Assembly: GCA_965243335.1 (NCBI GenBank)
Contig: OZ251545.1
Coordinates: 3,224,001-3,288,000 of the forward strand
Reading direction: 5' to 3'
From: JAJDXW01 sp965243335
GTDB taxonomy: Bacteria; Pseudomonadota; Gammaproteobacteria; HK1
DNA: 64,000 bases
Shown here: positions 18,522 through 27,257 of the stretch, one piece after another
Layout: every line of letters starts with the position of its first letter
Numbering within the stretch: the first letter of the stretch is position 1
The notes under the pieces: generated by a model
Databases searched by the model: none
What the model was told of the DNA's origin: nothing
Seen by the model: the letters and a program-made list of their open reading frames with translations, nothing else
Made by a program: the position numbers and the translations under genes

Positions 18522-19523
18522 CTACGGCTCGGAGGAGCGGAAGGAGGAGGCGAAGCCCCGCTCCTCGCGCGGGCTGCGCCCGAAGTGCTCGCGGTAACGG
18601 CGGCTGAAGTGCGACGCGGAGGCGAAGCCGGCCGCGAGCGCGATCGCGAGGATCGACGACGCCCCCCGCATCAGCAGGAGCCGGGCGTGGTGGAGCCGGA
18701 GGTCGAGGTAGTAGCGCGACGGGGTGCTCCCGAGCCGCTGCTTGAACAGGCGTTCGAGCTGGCGCACCGAGAGGTTCGCCGCCCGCGCGATCTCGCCCAG
18801 GGAGAGCGGGTCTTCGAGGTTGGCCTCCATCGCTCCGATCGCCGCGAGGAGCTTCGGCTTCCGCACCCCGAGACGTTCGTGGGGGGCCATCCGCTGGTGG
18901 TCGTCGGCGGCCCGGATCCGCTGGTGCATGAACTGCTCGGAGACCCGGCCCGCGAGCTCCGCGCCGTGCGCGAGCCCGATGAGGTGCAACATGAGGTCGA
19001 GGGCCGCGGTCCCGCCCGCGCAGGTGATCCGCTTGCGGTCGATCTCGAACAGGTTGGCGGTGACCTCGAGTCCCGGGAACTCCTCGGAGAGGGCGCGGAG
19101 GTCCTCCCAGTGGATGGTGCACCGATGTCCGTCGAGCAGGCCGGCCCGCGCGAGCAGGTGGGTCCCGGAGCAGAGCCCGCCGACCGTCCCGCCCCCGCGC
19201 GCGACCCGGCGAAGCCATGCGGTGGTGTTCCGGTCCGCCTGTACGTGGGCGTCGAGCCCGGCGCAGACGTAGAGCGCTTCGCACTCCCCGACGTCGGCCA
19301 TCGCCGCGTCGGCCGCCACCTGAAGGCCGTTGCTCGCGACGACCGGCCCGCCGTCCCGGGAGACGACCCGCCAGTCGTAGAGGCGCCCGCCGCTCAGGCG
19401 GTTGGCGGTGTAGAGCGGATCCACGGCCGACGTGAACGCCAGCATCGAGAACCTGGGAACCAGGAAGAAGGTGCAGGTCTTCGCGGGCACGGCGCGCACT
19501 CCGCCTACCGACGCCGGGATCAT
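18522..19523 (-). CDS. GlxA/GbdR-like transcriptional regulator (DJ-1 domain plus AraC HTH)
   Basis: Cytoplasmic DNA-binding regulator, 333 aa. Residues about 15-190 form a DJ-1/PfpI-like amidotransferase fold (FFLVPRFSMLAFTSAVDPLYTAN, LYDWRVVSRDGGPV, VGGLCSGTHLLARAGLLDG). Residues about 225-325 form an AraC-type double HTH (SLGEIARAANLSVRQLERLFKQ, LAIALAAGFASASHFSRRYREHFG). The family includes GbdR and CdhR, which control glycine betaine and carnitine catabolism. Directly next to the MttB-family and dimethylglycine-dehydrogenase-like genes, it is the likely local activator; that role is inferred. It is a single gene on the same strand, 243 bp downstream of the methyltransferase gene. Confidence 0.88.
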   Translation of the reverse strand: MIPASVGGVRAVPAKTCTFFLVPRFSMLAFTSAVDPLYTANRLSGGRLYDWRVVSRDGGPVVASNGLQVAADAAMADVGECEALYVCAGLDAHVQADRNTTAWLRRVARGGGTVGGLCSGTHLLARAGLLDGHRCTIHWEDLRALSEEFPGLEVTANLFEIDRKRITCAGGTAALDLMLHLIGLAHGAELAGRVSEQFMHQRIRAADDHQRMAPHERLGVRKPKLLAAIGAMEANLEDPLSLGEIARAANLSVRQLERLFKQRLGSTPSRYYLDLRLHHARLLLMRGASSILAIALAAGFASASHFSRRYREHFGRSPREERGFASSFRSSEP

Positions 19524-19766
19524 CCTTCTCCGAGACCCTATGTCAAACGAATAATTCGATTCAACGTGTCCATGAATTTCGATAGCTCGAATTCGCCGAA
19601 TTCCGCCATCGGCGCGCCGACGGCTTCATTCTCGGGCGCTTCGCCCCCGGGCCGGCGGGACGCCGGCGTACCCAGAGGCGCATCCGGCGACGCACCCGCG
19701 AAAACCCCGCGGTGGGGGGGAAGACGGCTTCGAACGGCCTTGGGGGCGGCGACGGCGATCCCGGGC

Positions 19767-21356
19767 TCACCCCGGCGGGCGCATGGCCTCGCGGGGGATG
19801 CGGATCGGGAACTCGGCCCGAAGCTGGTCGTCCACCTCGTCCGGGATGTGCCGGGGGAAGTGCTCCGCGAGGATCCGGGCGGTGGCCTCGCGCGCCCGCG
19901 CGGCCAGCTCCGGCTTCCCCGCCTCCAGCCATTCCTTGGGGCTCGTGCGATCGCCGACCGCGGGGTACACGTACTCGGACTGCATGAGCCGCAGGGTCTG
20001 CTCGTGGCCGAGGTAGTGGCCGGGGCCGGTGAGGCAGACCTCGCGCATCGCTTCGAGGGCGAGGGTGTCGTCGTTGACCTCGATCCCCCGCACGCAGCGA
20101 AGGCAGGACCCGATGAGGTCGTTGTCGATGACGAGGCTCTCCAGGCAGTGCGAGAGGAGCGAGGCGTGCATCCCGACGCTCTCGTACACGAGGTTGAGCC
20201 CCGAGAGCCCGGCCATGACGTTCGCGAGCCCGCGCTCGTACCCCGCCTGCATGTCCGGCGCCTTGGCGTCGGACATCGCGCACGCCGAGCCCCCCGGCAG
20301 GTCGTAGTGCCGGGCCATCTGCCCGCACGCGGCGCTCAGGAGCGCCTGCTCCCCCGAGCCGCCGGACATCGCGCCGGTGCGAAGGTCGGAGACGAACGGC
20401 CAGGTGCCGAAGATGGCCGGGTGGCCGGGGGCGACCGCGTTGACGTAGACGACCCCCGCCAGGCACTCGGCGACCGCCTGCACCACCGCCCCCGCGAGCG
20501 AGGCGGGGGCGGTGGCCCCCGCCTGTCCGGCGGAGAGGAGCAGGATCGGCATCCCGCCCCGGATGAGCGCCTCCATCACCTCGCACGACTCGGTCGCGAA
20601 CCGGAGCGGCGGCACCACGAAGCAGTTCGAGTTCGAGACGAAGGGGCGGGCCCGCCAGGCCGCCTCCGAGCCCGCCACCCGGTGCAGCAGGTCGAGCCCG
20701 CGCCGCGCCCGTTCGACGGAGGTGAACGAGGTCCCGACGTGCTTCGTGGTCCCGTGGACGCAGACGTAGAGGGTGTTGAGGTCGAGCTCGGTGGGGTCCT
20801 CGGTGTCGCGGCAGGTGAGGGTGCGCTGGAAGAAGTGGATGTTGTCGAGCGCGTCCACGAGCCGGGCGGAGTCGTAGAGGTCGCGCATGGTCGGGTCGCG
20901 GTGGTCGCCGAGGGCCGGGTCGTAGACGTGCACCGCCGCCCCCGCCGTCCCGTAGTGGACGCGCGCCCCGCCGGGGCGAAGGTCGTTCCGCGCATCCTGC
21001 CCGCACAGGGTCACGTCGCGCGCGGCGACGGCCAGCATTTCCTCCACCACGCGGGGCGGGATCCGGACCCGCCCGTCGTCCCCGAGCGCCGCCCCCGCCG
21101 AGGTCAGCGCCTCGACCCCGCTCGGCGGGGCGCCGGCGAGCCCGATCTCCTCCAGCGCCCGGAGCGCGGTCTCGTGGATGCGCGCGACACTGGCCTCCGA
21201 CAGGGGCGCGTACGCGCCCCCTTCGAGGCCGGCCCGCACCGGGCGCAGGCTCTCCGGGAGCGGGGCGGCGCGGGCCGCGCGGCGGGCCGCCCGGCCTCCC
21301 CCGCGCCGGCTCCCGATCCGGGTGGGAGTGGGGGCGGGCGCCTCTGCATCGGTCAT
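19767..21356 (-). CDS. MttB-family (trimethylamine/betaine-type) methyltransferase without pyrrolysine
   Basis: Cytoplasmic methyltransferase, 529 aa, that in this family moves a methyl group from a quaternary or tertiary amine to a corrinoid protein. The frame is continuous with no in-frame UAG, so it is a pyrrolysine-free member like MtgB (glycine betaine) rather than true MttB. Family features include YAPLSEASVARIHETALRAL near the start, LDNIHFFQRTL, SFTSVERARRGLDLL and GPGHYLGHEQTLRLMQSEYVYP near the C-terminus. The first about 35 residues are Ala/Arg-rich and may not be conserved. It lies 4 bp after the flavoprotein gene on the same strand. Substrate is unproven. Confidence 0.9.
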   Translation of the reverse strand: MTDAEAPAPTPTRIGSRRGGGRAARRAARAAPLPESLRPVRAGLEGGAYAPLSEASVARIHETALRALEEIGLAGAPPSGVEALTSAGAALGDDGRVRIPPRVVEEMLAVAARDVTLCGQDARNDLRPGGARVHYGTAGAAVHVYDPALGDHRDPTMRDLYDSARLVDALDNIHFFQRTLTCRDTEDPTELDLNTLYVCVHGTTKHVGTSFTSVERARRGLDLLHRVAGSEAAWRARPFVSNSNCFVVPPLRFATESCEVMEALIRGGMPILLLSAGQAGATAPASLAGAVVQAVAECLAGVVYVNAVAPGHPAIFGTWPFVSDLRTGAMSGGSGEQALLSAACGQMARHYDLPGGSACAMSDAKAPDMQAGYERGLANVMAGLSGLNLVYESVGMHASLLSHCLESLVIDNDLIGSCLRCVRGIEVNDDTLALEAMREVCLTGPGHYLGHEQTLRLMQSEYVYPAVGDRTSPKEWLEAGKPELAARAREATARILAEHFPRHIPDEVDDQLRAEFPIRIPREAMRPPG

Positions 21357-21360
21357 CGCG

Positions 21361-23808
21361 TCAACTCCGCAGCTTCGCGTTCTCGGGGTCGTAGAGGGGT
21401 CGGTCGGGCTGCACCACGGCCGGGCGGCGTTCGCCGTAGATCTCGACCTCCAGCCGGGTACCCGGCTCGCCGGCGTCGGAGCGCACCACCGCGAGGGCGA
21501 TCGACTTCCCGACCCGGTGCCCCCAGCCCCCCGAGGTCGTCTCGCCGACGATCTCGCCGCCCTGCCAGACCGTGGACATGTACGGCGCGTCGCACGCCCC
21601 CGCGTCCACCACGAGGGTCGCGAAGCGCCGCCGCGCCCCCTGCTGGCGCTCGCGCTCCAGGGCCGCCCGCCCCGTGAAGGCCGGCTTCTCCCAGCGGACG
21701 AAGCGGTCGAGGCCGCCCTCGAGGACCGTGTAGTCGGTCGAGAGGTCGCCCTTCCACGCCCGGTAGCCCTTCTCGAGGCGGAGGCTGTCCATCGCGAACA
21801 TCCCGAACGGACGAAGGCCGCGCCCGGCCCCCGCCTCCCACACCGCGTCGAAGATCGCCGGCGTGTCGGCCGCCTCGCTGTGGATCTCCCAGCCGAGCTC
21901 CCCGACGTACGAGACCCGGAGCAGCAGCGCCTCGCGCCCGGCGACCCGGGCCCGCTGCCAGTCGAGCCAGGGACGCGCGAGGTCGGCGTCGCTCACCTCC
22001 CGCAGGATCTCCCGCGAGCGCGGGCCGGAGAGGATCTGGCAGCCGTGCCCCTCGGTCCGGTTCTCGATCGAGACGGGCGAGCCGGCCGGCAGATGGCGAA
22101 GGAGCCAGTCCCGGTCGTGCCACTCCGCGGCCGCCGCGGTGATGAGCAGCATCTCGTCCTCGCCGAGCCTCGTCACCGACGTCTCGGTCACGATGCGGCC
22201 CCGCTCGTCGGCGAAGTAGACGAGGCCGACCCGCCCGGCCCGCGGCAGCGAGCCGGTGACGAGGCTCCGGAGCCAGTCCGCCGCCCCCGCTCCCCGGACG
22301 TGGAACCGGCTGAACCCCGGGAGGTCGAGGATGCCCGCCGCGTCCCGGACCGCGAGGCACTCCTCGCGGACGCGGGGGAGCCAGGGCCCCTCCCGCGACC
22401 AGGTCTGCGCGGCGGACTCCGACGTATCGTCGCCTTCGCGCGCGAACCAGTTCGCCCGCTCCCAGCCGGCGTAGGCGCCGAACTGCCCGCCGAGCGCCCG
22501 AACCCGGTCGTGCGCCGGCGAGAGCCGCTTGCCGCGCCCGGCCGGCCACGCATGGTGCGGGAAGTGCATCGCGTACTCGTGGCCGTAGACCTCCATCGCC
22601 TTCGCGAGGGTGTGGTCCTGGTCGGCGTAGCCGGTGAACCGGCGCGGGTCGCAGGTCCACATGTCCCACTCGGTCCCGCCGTCCGCCACCCACTCCGCGA
22701 GCACCTTGCCGGCGCCCCCCGCCTGCGCGATCCCGAAGCTGAAGACGCACGCCTCGAAGGCGTCCGGGACCCCCGGCATCGGCCCGATGAGCGGGTTGCC
22801 GTCCGGGGTATAGGGGATCGGGCCGTTGATGACCCGGCTCACCCCGCCCTCCCCGAGCAGGGGCACCCGCGCGACCGCATCCTCCACGTACCATTCGAGC
22901 CGGTCGAGGTCGTCGGGCCAGAGCTGGAACGAGAAGTCATCCGGCATCGGGTCGTCCGGGGCCGCCCAGTGGGCGCGGCAGCCGCGCTCGTAGGGGCCGA
23001 GGTTGAGCCCGAACTTCTCCTGGCGGAGGTACCAGGACGTGTCCACGTCCCGGAGCAGGGGGAGCTTGCGGCCCGACTCGCGGCTCCACGCCTCCAGGGC
23101 CGGGATCGGCTCGGTCAGCAGGTACTGGTGCGACATCGAGACCATCGGGACGGAGCGGCCGAACATCGCCCCCACCTCGCGCGCCCGGTAGCCGGCCGCG
23201 TTCACCACGTACTCGCAGCGCACCTCCCCCCGCGGGGTCGCCACCACCCACTCCCCGCCCCGCCGGGAGACGCCGGTCACCGGGCAGAAGCGGACGATCC
23301 GCGCCCCGAGGCCGCGCGCGCCCTTCGCGAGGGCCTGGGTGAGCTGGGCCGGGTCGATGTCGCCGTCGTGGGGGTCGTGGAGGGCGCCGGCGAGGTCGTG
23401 GACCTCGAGGAAAGGATACCGGTCCCGCAGCTCCTCGACCGGGCAGATCCGCACGTCCATCCCCTGGTAGCGGCCCATCCCCACCACCCGCTCGAACTCC
23501 TTCATGCGCTCGTCGGAGTGGGCGAGGCGGATCGACCCGGTGACGTGGTAGCTCATGGGGTAGTCGACTTCTTCGGCGAGGCCCCGGTAGAGCTCCGCCG
23601 AGTAGCGCTGCATGTTCATCACCGACCAGCTCGCCGAGAAGGTCGGCACGTTGCCGGCCGCGTGCCAGGTCGAGCCCGAGGTGAGCTCGTTCTTCTCGAG
23701 AAGGAGGCTGTCCGTCCAGCCCCGCTTCGCGAGGTGGAAGAGGCACGAGGCGCCGACCGCCCCGCCCCCGATGACGACCGTCCGCACGGCGCCCGGCAGC
23801 TCAGCCAA
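21361..23808 (-). CDS. FAD-dependent oxidoreductase with GcvT domain (dimethylglycine/sarcosine dehydrogenase-like)
   Basis: About 815 aa. The N-terminal FAD-binding motif is VVIGGGAVGASCLFHLAKRGW. The region SGSTWHAAGNVPTFS holds the histidine that is often flavinylated in this family. The second half is a folate-binding GcvT/aminomethyltransferase pair (LDLPGFSRFHVRGAGAADWL, GELGWEIHSEAADTPAIF, GWGHRVGKSIALAVV). The enzyme would demethylate N-methylglycines and pass the carbon to tetrahydrofolate. I choose TTG 23808 because GGGAGGGGG lies 6-8 bases before it and the upstream 36 codons look like spacer. It is the first gene of the minus-strand pair with the MttB-family gene. Confidence 0.9.
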   Translation of the reverse strand: MAELPGAVRTVVIGGGAVGASCLFHLAKRGWTDSLLLEKNELTSGSTWHAAGNVPTFSASWSVMNMQRYSAELYRGLAEEVDYPMSYHVTGSIRLAHSDERMKEFERVVGMGRYQGMDVRICPVEELRDRYPFLEVHDLAGALHDPHDGDIDPAQLTQALAKGARGLGARIVRFCPVTGVSRRGGEWVVATPRGEVRCEYVVNAAGYRAREVGAMFGRSVPMVSMSHQYLLTEPIPALEAWSRESGRKLPLLRDVDTSWYLRQEKFGLNLGPYERGCRAHWAAPDDPMPDDFSFQLWPDDLDRLEWYVEDAVARVPLLGEGGVSRVINGPIPYTPDGNPLIGPMPGVPDAFEACVFSFGIAQAGGAGKVLAEWVADGGTEWDMWTCDPRRFTGYADQDHTLAKAMEVYGHEYAMHFPHHAWPAGRGKRLSPAHDRVRALGGQFGAYAGWERANWFAREGDDTSESAAQTWSREGPWLPRVREECLAVRDAAGILDLPGFSRFHVRGAGAADWLRSLVTGSLPRAGRVGLVYFADERGRIVTETSVTRLGEDEMLLITAAAAEWHDRDWLLRHLPAGSPVSIENRTEGHGCQILSGPRSREILREVSDADLARPWLDWQRARVAGREALLLRVSYVGELGWEIHSEAADTPAIFDAVWEAGAGRGLRPFGMFAMDSLRLEKGYRAWKGDLSTDYTVLEGGLDRFVRWEKPAFTGRAALERERQQGARRRFATLVVDAGACDAPYMSTVWQGGEIVGETTSGGWGHRVGKSIALAVVRSDAGEPGTRLEVEIYGERRPAVVQPDRPLYDPENAKLRS

Positions 23809-23910
23809 GGTCTTCCCCCTCCCTTCCCGAAACCATCCCGGCCCCGTCCTGGGCCGGGGCGAACCCCGCCGGCGCCGGACGCCGGCCCCGCGTACGGGGC
23901 CCACGCCCCC

Positions 23911-23937
23911 CGTCATTCCCGCGAAAGCGGGAATCCA
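23911..23937. repeat. REP-like palindrome (CATTCCCGCGAAAGCGGGAAT type)
   Basis: Near-perfect palindrome of a kind very common between bacterial genes. A longer variant, with the arms separated by extra sequence, is at 33138-33184. Confidence 0.75.
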
Positions 23938-24276
23938 TACACGCCGGCCCCGCGCACGGGGGCGCCGCGAGCGTGGACCTCGCCCCGTTCCGCCCCGACC
24001 GACGCCGGCCCGTCGCCGGCCTTCCGTCCTTCGGGCCGTGCGCCCCCGCCCACCGCCAGCTCCTCCGCGCGCGCCGGACGCCCGCCAAGCGGCATTACGG
24101 CATCATTCGCCGACGTGTGCAAGCGCCTTCCGCCCATCGGGAGAAAATACTGTCGGTTCCGAGGGTTCCGGGAATCGGCGGCGGATCGCGGCGGGGCGCG
24201 TTCCGCCCCCCGGATCGCGCCCCGATTTGTCGATTTCAGGACGAAACGTGTCGCGAACGTTTCAGCCGGGTGAAAT

Positions 24277-24323
24277 GAGCCGCCCCACCATGCCCCCGGT
24301 TCTGGGCAGTGGCGGGGCGGTTC
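24277..24323 (+). promoter_or_regulatory. Long 5'-leader hairpin overlapping the ribosome site of the corrinoid gene
   Basis: GAGCCGCCCC-A-CCA-TGCCC pairs with GGGCA-G-TGG-C-GGGGCGGTTC around an 8-base loop, giving about 18 pairs. The 3' arm contains the only purine-rich stretch (GGGGCGG) that could act as the ribosome site for ATG 24328, so the stem would hide it. It matches no riboswitch I can name. Confidence 0.55.
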
Positions 24324-24327
24324 GGAC

Positions 24328-25056
<729 letters not shown>

Positions 25057-25124
25057 CCGGGACGGACCTCCCCGCCCTCGCCCTCGCTCGTACCCGACCC
25101 CCCTCCGCCTGCCGTCCGGCCGCC

Positions 25125-25982
25125 GTGCCGCCCCGCACCCTCGTCATCGCCTGCGGGGCGCTCGCCCGCGAGGTCATGGCCCTCGTCCGGCGCCACGGAT
25201 GGAGCGGCCTCGAGGTGCAGTGCCTGCCGGCCGTCTGGCACAACCATCCGGAGCGGATCCCGGGCGGGGTGCGGGAGAAGATCCGGGCGTGGCGGGCGGG
25301 CGGCGGCCGCGGGCGGGTCTTCGTCGCCTACGCCGACTGCGGCACGGGCGGGGCCCTCGACGCGGTGGTCGAGGCGGAGGGGGCGGAGCGCATCCCGGGG
25401 GCCCACTGCTACGAGTTCTACGCGGGCGGGCGGACGTTCGCCGCCCTCCACGAGGACGAGCCCGGAACCCTCTACCTCACCGACTACCTCGCCCGGAACT
25501 TCGAGCGGCTGATCGTCCGGGGGCTCGGGATCGACCGCCATCCCGAGCTCCTGCCGATCTACTTCGGGAGCTACCGCCGGCTGGCGCACCTCGCCCAGAC
25601 CCGCGACGACGCCCTCCGCGACGCGGCGCGGGCGGCGGCCGAGCGGTTGGGGCTCGAGTTCGAGTACCGCTGGACCGGGTACGGCGGCCTGGAGCCCTTC
25701 CTCGAGCGGGGGGCCGGCGCCGCGGCCGGAGGCGGGCCGCCCGGATGGGCGGCGCCGGCGCGCCGGAAGGCCCCGGAAGCCCGGAAGGCCCCGGAAAGCC
25801 GGAAGACCCCGGAAGGCCGGGAGCGGATATTCGTCGACACGTCGGTCCGGACCCCGGCTCGGGCGCGGGCCGGGAGACGGGCCAGGGCGCGGCACGGGGA
25901 GAGCGGCGCCGGCCTCCTCCCCCGCCCCCGGCTTATCCCCGAAGCGAACCCCGCCCCCGAGGCGGGCGCGTCCGCTCCTTGA
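25125..25982 (+). CDS. DUF1638 family protein
   Basis: About 285 aa from GTG 25125 (VPPRTLVIACGALAREV), where homology to DUF1638 begins; the longer open frame upstream overlaps the corrinoid gene and is not credible. Conserved parts: CLPAVWHNHPERIPGGVREKI, FVAYADCGTGGALD, HCYEFYAG and LYLTDYLARNFERL. The Cys/His-rich pattern suggests metal or corrinoid handling, but no biochemical function is established. The family occurs repeatedly beside corrinoid methyltransferase genes. The C-terminal about 80 residues are a basic low-complexity tail with RKAPE repeats, probably not conserved. It overlaps the next start. Confidence 0.85.
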   Translation: MPPRTLVIACGALAREVMALVRRHGWSGLEVQCLPAVWHNHPERIPGGVREKIRAWRAGGGRGRVFVAYADCGTGGALDAVVEAEGAERIPGAHCYEFYAGGRTFAALHEDEPGTLYLTDYLARNFERLIVRGLGIDRHPELLPIYFGSYRRLAHLAQTRDDALRDAARAAAERLGLEFEYRWTGYGGLEPFLERGAGAAAGGGPPGWAAPARRKAPEARKAPESRKTPEGRERIFVDTSVRTPARARAGRRARARHGESGAGLLPRPRLIPEANPAPEAGASAP

Positions 25983-26323
25983 GCACCGCGCTCACCGTCG
26001 TCTACTGGCGGGACATCCCGGCCCAAGTGGTCGCCCGCGCCGGGGGGCGGGGGCGGGGAGGAGGGCGGACCGCGCGCCGCGCGCTCCCCGACCGCTTCCA
26101 GGAAGCGATCGACCGGGCCGCGATGCGGGCCGGGCTCTCCGGCTCCGACACTTACCTCGCCGAGTGGCGGCGGGGCGAGCCGACCGCGGGCGGCGGCGAC
26201 CCCGAGACGGAGGCGGACGCGTTCGCGCGCCGGCTCGAAGCCGAGTTCACCGACGACGCGCTCGCCGCGCTGGTCGCGGCCGGCGGGCGCGCCGACCCCC
26301 GGCCCGGCCAAGCCGACCCCTGA
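25979..26323 (+). CDS. Small 'virulence factor' family protein linked to corrinoid methyltransfer
   Basis: 114 aa from TTG 25979, whose TTGA overlaps the stop of the DUF1638 gene. The sequence STALTVVYWRDIPAQVV ... FQEAIDRAAMRAGLSGSDTYLAEWRR is typical of the short family named 'virulence factor' (PF13769-type) that accompanies DUF1638 in alphaproteobacterial one-carbon clusters. The function is unknown, and the name should not be read as evidence of virulence. A glycine/arginine insertion (GGRGRGGGRTARR) sits near residue 25. The pterin methyltransferase gene follows after 19 bp. Confidence 0.8.
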   Translation: MSTALTVVYWRDIPAQVVARAGGRGRGGGRTARRALPDRFQEAIDRAAMRAGLSGSDTYLAEWRRGEPTAGGGDPETEADAFARRLEAEFTDDALAALVAAGGRADPRPGQADP

Positions 26324-26342
26324 CGAGGAGGAAGCCCCGCCC

Positions 26343-27257
26343 ATGACCGACACCGTCCTCTCCTCGGCCGCGAAGGAGGTCACCATCGGGTTCGACCGCC
26401 CCTTCGCGGTCATCGGGGAGCGCATCAACCCGACCGGGCGGCGGCGGCTCGCGGAGGAGATGGCGGCCGGCGACTACCGCCGGGTGGAGGCGGACGCGCT
26501 CGCCCAGGTGCGGGCCGGCGCCTGCCTCCTCGACGTGAACGCAGGGGTCCCGCTCGCCGACGAGCCGCGCATCCTCCGCGAGTGCGTCACCCTGGTCCAG
26601 TCGCTGACGGATGCGCCCCTCGCCATCGACAGCTCGATCGTCGCCGCCCTCGAGGCGGGCCTCGACGCCTACGACGGCAAGGCCCTCGTCAACTCGGTGA
26701 CCGGGGAGGAGGAGCGCCTGGAGTCGGTGCTGCCCCTCGTCGCCCGGCACGGGGCGGCGGTGGTCGCGATCTCGAACGACGAGACCGGGATCTCGGAGGA
26801 CCCGGACGTGCGCTTCGAGGTCGCCCGCAAGATCGTGGAGCGCGCCGAGGACCACGGGATCCCGCGCCGCGACGTGGTGGTCGACCCGCTCGTGATGCCG
26901 ATCGGGGCGATCGGGGCGGCGGGGCGCACCGGCTTCCGGCTCATGCGGCGGCTGCGCGAGGAGCTCCGGGTCAACACCACCTGCGGGGCCTCCAACATCT
27001 CCTTCGGGCTCCCCGCCCGGCCCGCCCTCAACGCCGCGTTCCTCACGATGGCGATGGCGAACGGCCTCACCTCCGCCATCACCAACCCGCTCGAGCCCGA
27101 GATCATGACCGCCCTCGGGGCGGCGGACGTCATGATGGGCCACGACCCCAACTGCCGGGCCTGGATCTCCCGCCATTCGGCGACGGCCGGGGACGCGGTC
27201 GCCGAGGCGCGCGCGCGCCGCCGCCAGGGCCGCCAGGGTCGCCGGCGCGGTGGCTGA
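26343..27257 (+). CDS. Methyltetrahydrofolate:corrinoid methyltransferase (pterin-binding, MtgA-like)
   Basis: 304 aa, a pterin-binding TIM barrel that moves the methyl group from the corrinoid carrier to tetrahydrofolate (or the reverse). Motifs: FAVIGERINPTGRRRLAEEM at the N-terminus, CLLDVNAGVP, LAIDSSIVAALEAGL, KALVNSVTGEEE, VVVDPLVMPIGA and NTTCGASNISFGLP (Asn in the pterin site). The ribosome site GAGGAGGAAG is about 9 bases before the ATG. The C-terminus has an Arg/Gln tail (RARRRQGRQGRRRGG), and the last 8 bp overlap the RACE gene, showing tight coupling. Confidence 0.93.
   Translation: MTDTVLSSAAKEVTIGFDRPFAVIGERINPTGRRRLAEEMAAGDYRRVEADALAQVRAGACLLDVNAGVPLADEPRILRECVTLVQSLTDAPLAIDSSIVAALEAGLDAYDGKALVNSVTGEEERLESVLPLVARHGAAVVAISNDETGISEDPDVRFEVARKIVERAEDHGIPRRDVVVDPLVMPIGAIGAAGRTGFRLMRRLREELRVNTTCGASNISFGLPARPALNAAFLTMAMANGLTSAITNPLEPEIMTALGAADVMMGHDPNCRAWISRHSATAGDAVAEARARRRQGRQGRRRGG

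Larger units (their letters stand above)
23809..24327. other. 519-bp divergent regulatory region of the one-carbon cluster
   Basis: No gene is supported. It contains a REP-like palindrome at 23911-23937 (CATTCCCGCGAAAGCGGGAAT). Around it lie two near-copies of ACGCCGGCCCCGCGYACGGGG (about 23878 and 23941). An AT-richer block follows (about 24100-24270), the likely promoter area. A long hairpin touches the start of the corrinoid gene. Confidence 0.6.

Noticed and set aside
19767..21356. Pyrrolysine-containing trimethylamine methyltransferase
   Set aside because: There is no in-frame UAG and no pyl genes in the window; it is the pyrrolysine-free branch.
23939..24270. Cobalamin riboswitch before the corrinoid gene
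   Set aside because: No B12-box-like sequence or typical four-way structure was seen; only the simple hairpin at 24277 is supported.
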